A stretch of 64,000 bases of DNA from Okapia johnstoni. Its lineage: Eukaryota > Chordata > Mammalia > Artiodactyla > Giraffidae. The notes below the pieces were generated by a model. The model had not been told where the DNA came from, did not search any database, and worked only from the letters and a program-made list of their open reading frames with translations. The stretch spans positions 30,694,001 to 30,758,000 of the forward strand of contig CM044311.1 of the NCBI GenBank assembly GCA_024291935.2. The letters are read 5' to 3'. The number at the start of each line of letters is the position of its first letter. Positions within the stretch are counted from its first letter, which is position 1. The translations under genes and the position numbers were made by a program. Below are positions 57,531 through 64,000 of the stretch, piece by piece.

Positions 57531-57612
57531 GTAGCTGGGCCAACTAAAGCAATGTTATTTGGCTTAATTTTTGCATCAGTTACTCAGTACTCTACCTCTT
57601 GTCTTGCTTTAG

Positions 57613-57808
57613 AAAGTGAAAGTGAAATTCACTCCATCTATTGGACTCTTTGCGACCCCATGGACTATACAGTCCATGGAATTCTCTGGGTTAGAATACT
57701 GGAGTGGCTGGCCTTTCCCTTCTTCAGGGGATCTTCCAACCCAGGGATTGAACCCAGGTCTCCTGCATTGCAGGCAGATTCTTTACCAGCTGAGCTTCAA
57801 GGGAAGCC
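57613..57808 (-). mobile_element. Bov-tA SINE, full length, minus strand
   Basis: 'agaaagtgaaagtgaaattc' start, antisense body, tRNA head with 'gggattgaacccaggtctcc' near 57743, end 'gcttcaagggaagcccc'. Confidence 0.94.
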
Positions 57809-58644
57809 CCAGAAGCAGTAAATAAAACTGGATGGCATGTTTCTGAAGCTACATTAATCTTAACGTTGAATTCGGTGGGTGCAATTTAAAAATATGGTTT
57901 TTTGTTAGCAAAACACTTCTTTACATTATTCAAAGTTTCAAGATTCTTTTACTTCCACTAAACGATCTTTGGTGGTAAACTACAAGATAACTTAGAATTA
58001 GGAACAATTATTTTTCTCCACAAAATACATGAAATAAGTTTTAGAAAGCATATGACAATAGCTTTGTACGTTACATGCCATGATTTTTGTTATGGAATTC
58101 ATAATTTAAAAAGATCGATATGTTTATATCTGTCTTTTGAAACATTTTAGACTACTAGACTTCCCTTCAGTTCTAATAAAAGTAGAAAAAAGTTCATATT
58201 TTCGTAGAATATGCAGTATTCTTTTTTTTTTTGAAGAATCGACTATCCAATGGTTTACATGATAGCACTTTTTATAATTTAATATTTTCTCTCTGTAAAT
58301 GTGTAAACAAGCAAACAACAACAGCAAACTCCCAGTCAGATTATCCATATTTTCCTTCCTCAAGAAAATGTCTGATGTTGGCCATCTAATTAGTCAGATC
58401 TTGGGTAGAGAGGTAGAAATGTGCAGAGATTCATACCAAGAATTCAATTACGTGTAGTTTTAAACTAGCTTAATGTGTTGTGCCTTTGGAGGAATTATAC
58501 ATTTTTATTGTATAAGCACAAAAAAATGACTACTGGTTTTACTGAAAATATGGGCTATAAAGAATAATGTCAGTTTGATGAGAAGGAGATATTGAAATAA
58601 ATTATATAGAATAGTTTTTCTCTCATCAGGTTTATGGGGAGCAA
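57809..58644. other. unique AT-rich DNA
   Basis: No repeat recognised apart from a T-run near 58223. Confidence 0.4.
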
Positions 58645-59312
58645 GAGTCAATTCCTAGGGCTACCTTAACAAATTACTAGAATACAAATGGCGTGGCTTA
58701 TCACAACAGAAATTTATTGTCTTTACCTCACAGCTTTGGAAAGAAGTTGGAAATCATGGTCCATGCTCTCCAGATCTTCTAAGAAGAGTTCCTTCCTTGC
58801 TTTTTCTAGGCCTAATTCCAGTCTCTGCCTCCGTCTTCACGTGATTGTCCTCTCTCTGTGTCTGTTTTCACATGCTGTTCTCCTTGAACATCTCTCACTC
58901 CTCTTCCTATAAAGACACCAGTCGTATTGGATTAAAGGCCCACCCTACTACAGCATCCCTGTGCTTCCCTGGTGCCTCAGACAGTAAAGCATCTGCCTGC
59001 AGTGCAGGAGACCTGGGTCAGGAAGATCCCCTGGAGAAGGGAATGGCAACCCACTCCAGTGTTCTTTCCTGGAAAATCCCATGGACGGAGGAGCCTGGCA
59101 GGCTACAGTCCATGGGATCGCAAAGAGTTGGACGTGAGTGAGCGACTTCTCTTTCTTTCTCTCTACTATAGCATCACCAGATCTTAACCTGACTACATCA
59201 GGAAGGACCTTAATGCATATTAGATCACATATGTAGATACTGGGGTTCAGAATTGCAGTGTATCCTTTTGGGAGGACACAATTTAGCCCATAATACTGAA
59301 GATATAAACTTA
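58645..59312 (-). repeat. ancient MER-class repeat (family A), split by Bov-tA
   Basis: Antisense copy of the family seen at 33778-34162: 'caattcctagggctacctta' near 58649, 'cacaacagaaatttattgtc' near 58702, 'gtattggattaaaggcccac' near 58924. After the SINE it continues to 'gggaggacacaatttagccc' near 59270. The two halves join in the normal order. Confidence 0.7.
58958..59162 (+). mobile_element. Bov-tA SINE nested in family A repeat
   Basis: Head 'gcttccctggtgcctcag'; the B box region is shortened near 59011. Body ends 'gagtgagcgacttctc'. TSD 'ctactacagcatc' (58945-58957) versus 'ctactatagcatc' (59163-59175), 12 of 13. Confidence 0.96.
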
Positions 59313-59747
59313 AAAAAATTTTTGATATTATTTCCCTTTTGGAATAACATTAATTCTAGTACTGCACCTTCTTTGCATGAAAACAATTAGTCTAGTGATG
59401 CTCTCTTGGAAGAAAATATTTCTATGGTCCATTTAATATTTTTTTATTTTTTCATGGACATTTAAAATATATTGCAATATTTTGGAATTGTTACATGATT
59501 GTGTACTCCTCAGTGATAGGTCTTACATATAACATCACACTTGGTTGACTGTTGTTTATTTTTCCTCCTTTCATCAAAGGACTGATGATTTGAGGTACTT
59601 CAACCTTTATATTAGACAATCTATGCCTATAAACTACAAATGTTAAATATAGTTTAAATAATTTAATTTAAATGTGGTATTATGTCAATTTAATTGACCC
59701 ATTTGCTAACACCAACTATGGTTTTAAAGAACATAGGGAATGTCCAC
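59313..59747. other. unique AT-rich DNA
   Basis: Nothing recognised. Confidence 0.4.
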
Positions 59748-59960
59748 AGGCTTCCCAAGTGGCATAATGGTAAAGAATCCTCCTGCCAATGTAGGAGACA
59801 CAAGAGACGTGGGTTTGATCCCTGGGTTGGGAAGATTCACTGGCATAGGAAATAGCATCCTACTTCAGTATTCTTGCCTGGAGAATTCCATGGACAGAGG
59901 AGCCTGGTGGGCCACAGTCCATGGGGTCACAAAGAGCCAGGGGCAACTGAAAGCAAACAA
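59748..59960 (+). mobile_element. Bov-tA SINE, full length
   Basis: Head 'aggcttcccaagtggc', B box 'gggtttgatccc' near 59811, body to 'aaagagccaggggcaactga'. Confidence 0.94.
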
Positions 59961-60998
59961 GGAGTACCATTATACATGTATGATGTTTCTCTTGTATTGA
60001 GTCCTGCTTATCCCATCAGAAGTCTAACATATAGAAGCACTTTGGAAAATGTGAGGACTTAATGGGACAACTATTGCTATATGTCTATTTTAGTTAGTAA
60101 GGGTCATTTTAAAATATAAACTTTATATAATATTTAAAAAAAATACGCATTCTGAAAGTCACACTATTCATATTAAGAATCATATTTCATCCCAATTTTA
60201 TAATAAATGAGTCAGAATTATTTTTGATCTGCATTTTGCATGTAGATACTTAAATAGAATACCCACTTATGAATTTATGGTTTGACGACTGTTTCTACCT
60301 TTTATTCACTTAAGCCATCATTTTATTTTTAAGAACATGCTTATAAATACACATTAGCAGAATGTGTCCTTATCATTTGTAGATAAAGGGGAGGTTAAAA
60401 AGTGAGAGTGTAATTTATATTGACATTCTTTGTATATTGTGTCAATATGAAACACAAAATTATTTTCCCTGTCCAGTGGGGATTGGAAGAAAGTTCCAGT
60501 GATCACAGAAGGATAGTTGTAGGCTTCTAGTGTGTAGAGCAATTTTAAGAGAGTATCCTCAGTTCATGTGAGACAATGTCAGATTCACTGGCCCTATGTT
60601 GGACCCTCGGAATACTTTCAGTGAAGTCTATTAATGATATGCCTTACATGCAGCTGACATTTTAAGATCCTTGCTGCTTTTCAAAATGTGTGGGCACTAA
60701 AGATGTCTTCTTACTCCTGAGAATTGATTTCATACTCACCAGGAGCTTGTGATGGATTCTCTCCCATGGTGGGAATTGTCCCTCAATATCTGAGGGAAGC
60801 AATTGGCTCAGATAAAGAATCTATCATGAGCTGTCTCCTTAAAGAGTAAGATTTGTGCATTAAAACTAAGCAATACTAAGTTTAATTCCTACTCTTTTTC
60901 TGTGATTCTAAACCATTTGACAAAGCTCTGCCTAATGTGAACAGACTGATTAGGAAACGTATTCATCTCATGACCTTGGCCGTTCCTTTGTATTTCTT
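59961..60998. other. unique DNA
   Basis: AT-rich with no repeat family or frame recognised. 60720-60850 is less AT-rich. Confidence 0.4.
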
Positions 60999-61106
60999 TT
61001 TTATTTTTTTAATTAATTAATTTATTTTAGTTGGAGGCTAATTACTTTACAGTATTGTAGTGGTTTTTGCCATACGTTGACATGAATCAGCCATGGGTTT
61101 ACATGA
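60999..61106 (-). mobile_element. ruminant L1 3' end, minus strand
   Basis: T-rich tail then 'ttttagttggaggctaatta' near 61026 and 'agtattgtagtggtttttgc' near 61052. The reverse complement is the L1-BT-type 3' terminus. Strong 5' truncation. It serves as an internal reference for the L1 part of the U6 chimera at 16358. Confidence 0.85.
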
Positions 61107-61289
61107 AAAAAGTGTCTCACCGGGAACTCAAAGCTCCTTAAGAATTCTGAAGTAACGACTATATTACTCTCTCAGTCAATAGAGCTACATTTTACTTTGG
61201 AAGAAATGCAGTATTGGGGGAGAATTTTGATTGATCAAGCTGTACCTTGTGTCAGTTGATTTTATCATAACTTTTTTCTTTCATTTTAA
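61107..61289. other. unique DNA
   Basis: Short spacer with nothing recognised. Confidence 0.4.
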
Positions 61290-61640
61290 AGAATGTGGAG
61301 ATTGATTTGAAACTAATTAATATAGTTTCAGAATCTGGCATGACAGACAGCGTGTTGATGGCTGATAACGAACCGTGTTAGAATTATCAATGTGTTTTCA
61401 TTGACTTTTGACCTATTAAAACTTAGCTCCTGAGAACCTATTAGGCTGCAGAAAGTTAATGCTGATGGGCAGGCACTATTATTATTTTACAGCCATGAAT
61501 GAGAAATCAGTCTCTTATTGTTTGAAGATGGACAAAAGCTTATGGCCACATGGCTAATGACAATACCTCAATGAGTTTACCTGTAAAATCTCTAATTGGG
61601 ATTTTATTTAAGAGAGCCATATTTTCATTTCTTATGTGAT
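61290..61640. promoter_or_regulatory. candidate conserved non-coding element
   Basis: Repeat-free block with homeodomain-type words ('actaattaatatag' near 61313, 'ctctaattggga' near 61590), 'catgacagacagcg' near 61339 (MEIS-like) and retained CpGs ('gataacgaaccgtg' near 61364). No frame or splice pattern. Enhancer-like role is inference. Confidence 0.3.
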
Positions 61641-61762
61641 ATAGAGATACCTTGAATTTTTCACAAAAACAAATTAACAAAAATTTCTCTCAAATAACGA
61701 AACGGTATTTTAAAATGAAATGTTGACTACAATAATTTATTTGATCTCTCTTCTTCTATAAA

Positions 61763-62074
61763 CTCATTTCACTCATTCTTCCCAACACATATTTATGGAA
61801 GACTATCATGGCTCAGCTGGTAAAGAATCTGCCTGCAATGCCGGAGACCTGGGTTCAGTCCCTGGGTTGGGAAGATCTCCTGGAGGAGGGAATGGATACC
61901 CACTCCAGTATTCTTGCCTGGAGAATTCCACCAACTGAGGAGCCTGGCAGGGCTACAGTCCTTGGAGTTGCAAAGAGTTGGACACTACTGAAGCGACTAA
62001 CACTTTCACACACATCAGTGAACCAGACAGACGTTCCCCTGCTCTCATGATGATTTTATTTAGGGGTCAAAGTA
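61763..62074 (-). repeat. L2 3' fragment, minus strand, split by Bov-tA
   Basis: Left piece 'ttcccaacacatatttatgg' near 61779. After the SINE, 'catcagtgaaccagacagac' near 62013 and 'cctgctctcatgatgatttt' near 62038 continue the antisense L2 3' UTR. Confidence 0.6.
61803..62010 (+). mobile_element. Bov-tA SINE nested in L2
   Basis: Head 'ctatcatggctcagctggta', B box 'ggttcagtccc' near 61852, body ending 'gaagcgactaacac'. Confidence 0.94.
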
Positions 62075-62262
62075 AAGTGAAAGTGAAAGTCACTCATTCA
62101 TGTCCGACTCTTTATAACCCCATGGACTATACAGTCCATGGAATTCTCCAGGCCAGAATACTAGAGTGGGTAGCCTTTCCCTTCTCTAGGGAATCTTCCC
62201 AACCCAGGGATTTCCCGTATTGCAGGCAGATTCTTTACCAGCTGAGCCACAAGGGAAGCCCA
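62075..62262 (-). mobile_element. Bov-tA SINE, full length, minus strand
   Basis: 'agtgaaagtgaaagtcactc' start, antisense body, shortened B-box region near 62207, end 'gagccacaagggaagccc'. Confidence 0.94.
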
Positions 62263-62351
62263 AGAATACTGCAGTGGGTAGTATATTCCTTCTCCAGCAT
62301 ATTTTCCTGACCCAGGAATCGAGCTGGGGTATCCTGCATTGATAGATAAGC
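62263..62351 (-). mobile_element. second partial Bov-tA, minus strand
   Basis: Begins directly at 'aagaatactgcagtgggta' and runs to 'gatagataagcc', covering the Bov-A 5' part and tRNA head only. The 3' half is missing, as if the first SINE replaced or inserted into it. Confidence 0.85.
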
Positions 62352-62372
62352 CACTATATATACAAACAACCT

Positions 62373-62643
62373 CGGAGAAGGCAATGGCACCCCACTCCAG
62401 TACTCTTGCCTGGAAAATCCCATGGAGGAGCCTGGTAGGCTACAGTCCATGGGGTCGCTAAGAGTCGGGCACAACTGAGCGACTTCACTTTCACTTTTCA
62501 TTTTTATGCATGGAGAAGGAAATGGCAACCCACTCCAGTGTTCTTGCCTGGAGAATCCCAGGTATGGAAGGGCCTGGTGGGCTTCTGTGTATGGGGTCGC
62601 ACAGAGTCGGAGACGATTGAAGCGACTTAGCAGCAGCAGCAGC
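62373..62643 (+). mobile_element. Bov-A2 SINE, full length
   Basis: Two sense Bov-A units and a short (AGC)n tail. Perfect 13-bp TSD 'atacaaacaacct' at 62360-62372 and 62644-62656. Low divergence. Confidence 0.97.
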
Positions 62644-62656
62644 ATACAAACAACCT

Positions 62657-62910
62657 AATAAAAGCATTAGATCATCACAACTGTTGTAGAGAAGTAAAAT
62701 CTGCTGCAAAAGATGTTTATCATAACCATTTTAAACATAGCTGTCAGAGAAGCTGTCTCTGAAGTGGAGGCATTTCAGAGAATCATGCAGCTCTCTGGTG
62801 TTAGAACATGGTACTCCTGAAGATACTGCTAGTTTCAGGATACAAATAGTAGAAGAACCTGATAGTGTAAATAAGACAAAAAAGGCTAATGTGGTTGAGT
62901 TGTAGTAGGT
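62657..62910. other. unique DNA
   Basis: Short interval with nothing recognised. Confidence 0.4.
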
Positions 62911-62922
62911 GAGGAGAAAAAT

Positions 62923-63275
62923 CAGTTCAGTTCAGTTCAGTCACTCAGTCATGTCCAACTCTTTGCGACCCCATGGGCTGCAGCACACCAGGCCTCCCTG
63001 TCTATTACCAGCTCCCGGAGTCTACTCAAACTCATCTCCATTGAGTCAGTGATGCTATCCAACCACCTCATCCTCTGTCATCCCCTTTTCCTCCCACCTT
63101 CAATCTTTCCCAGCATTAGGGTCTTTTCCAAAGAGTCAGTTCTTCACATCAGGTGGCCAAAGTATTGGTGGCCAAAGTATTTCAGCTTCAGCATCAGTCC
63201 TTCCAGTGTATATTCAGGACTGATTTCCTTTAGGATGGACTGGTTGGATCTCCTTGCAGTCCAAGGGACTCTTAA
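62923..63275 (-). mobile_element. BovB 3' end, about 350 bp, minus strand
   Basis: 'cagttcagttcagttcagtc' start to 'ccaagggactctta'. Perfect 12-bp TSD 'gaggagaaaaat' at 62911-62922 and 63276-63287. A 15-bp unit 'ggtggccaaagtatt' is tandemly duplicated at 63152-63181. Confidence 0.95.
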
Positions 63276-63287
63276 GAGGAGAAAAAT

Positions 63288-63955
63288 GGCAGAAGATAAA
63301 TTCAAAGAGAAATGCATGTTATGGTGACATTGAGCTGTGTAAGCTACAGTAAGGCATTTTGATTTTTTAAATTCAAAAAGAAACCATTGGACTGTGTTAA
63401 ATAATGGAATGATACATATTCTTGAGAGATTGTTATGGCTTACACAAATAAACCCAGGTGATTCTGATGTTTCAGGACAGTTGGAATACCTGACTCCTAA
63501 AAGTTCCTCCTTAGTGAAAGAAAAAAATAACTAAATTTTGTATATCTTTAAGCTGTTTCCAAGAATCTTTATCACATAAATTAGGCCACATTCATGGTGA
63601 TCAGGTTCTTAGGTCTTCTGCTTTGGAAGTAAGTTTGTACTCTTAGAGTTTAGCATTATCCTGAGCAGATATCACCAAACAACATACTTCCTGCTTCCAT
63701 TTGGTAGCTTTAAAAGGTCTATTGATGTGCTTTAGCCTAGCAGTTTTTGTCTAGGAATTGGTCTTCAATTGTATTCAAACATTTATGGATAAGGATATTC
63801 TTTGCAGCATATTTTGTCGTAAATCAATTTAAAATACCACAAATACCCAAAAAAGAAATTGGTTAAAGGATTTAAGTATAACAGTACAATATTATATTTT
63901 GCAGAGATTAAAGTGTGTCCTGGAACTGTATTTACTTCATTGACATAAAACGTTC
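63288..63955. other. unique AT-rich DNA
   Basis: A weak MER5-like phrase ('caggtgattctgatgtttca') near 63456. Otherwise nothing recognised. Confidence 0.4.
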
Positions 63956-64000
63956 ATGTGTGCTCGGTTGCTTAGTTGTGTCCAACCCTTTATGTTCCCA
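63956..64000 (-). mobile_element. Bov-tA SINE, cut by window end
   Basis: 'catgtgtgctcggttgctta' and 'gtgtccaacccttta' are the 3' part of Bov-tA in antisense. The rest lies outside. Confidence 0.88.

Noticed and set aside
1..64000. A novel multi-gene biological system
   Set aside because: No host genes, operon-like order or RNA gene clusters are visible; the window is non-coding DNA plus mobile elements.

Overview
The window looks like an AT-rich, non-coding stretch of a ruminant chromosome, probably a gene desert or a very large intron. The organism call rests on the repeats: BovB (RTE-class) LINE copies, Bov-tA and Bov-A2 SINEs, CHR-type tRNA SINEs and a ruminant L1 3' end. BovB plus Bov-tA/Bov-A2 points to a pecoran ruminant, most likely a bovid; I cannot separate cattle, sheep, goat or others. 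Older layers shared by mammals are also visible: L2, MIR, old L1 and MER5-like DNA transposon fossils. I see no host protein-coding exon, CpG island, tRNA gene or bacterial-type feature. Every long open frame is either LINE reverse transcriptase debris or a chance frame through a repeat.

Layout. 1-4.1 kb: L2 (+), hAT/MER5-like fossils and an old L1 (-). 4.1-9.6 kb: scattered Bov-tA copies, then a repeat-poor block (about 7.1-9.6 kb) with a candidate conserved element. 9.6-20.2 kb: sparse repeats, a 78-bp tandem duplication, a U6 snRNA pseudogene fused to an L1 tail (16.25 kb), and repeat-free blocks. 20.2-24.3 kb: three BovB copies in the same orientation. 25.3-26.8 kb: an L2 split by another BovB. 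27-39.3 kb: many Bov SINEs, microsatellites, L2 pieces and a 1.2-kb BovB (+). 39.3-47.5 kb: mostly unique, with two CHR SINEs and a repeat-free block at 45.4-45.8 kb. 47.5-50.3 kb: a dense retroelement pile-up. 50.4-57.8 kb: L2, split MIRs, a polypyrimidine tract and BovB. 58-64 kb: an old repeat split by Bov-tA, an L1 3' end, a repeat-free block (61.3-61.6 kb) and a SINE cluster running off the window end.

Many insertions have target-site duplications (TSDs) I could read directly, so their limits are exact and the nesting gives relative ages: L2, MIR and old L1 are the substrate; BovB and CHR come next; Bov-tA and Bov-A2 are youngest. The most notable single object is the U6-L1 chimeric retropseudogene, a known class made by template switching of the L1 machinery. 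I found no credible previously undescribed biological system. The best leads for function are the repeat-free blocks, which resemble conserved non-coding elements but whose conservation I cannot test. Names of ancient families come from remembered consensus patterns and need a RepeatMasker/Dfam check.
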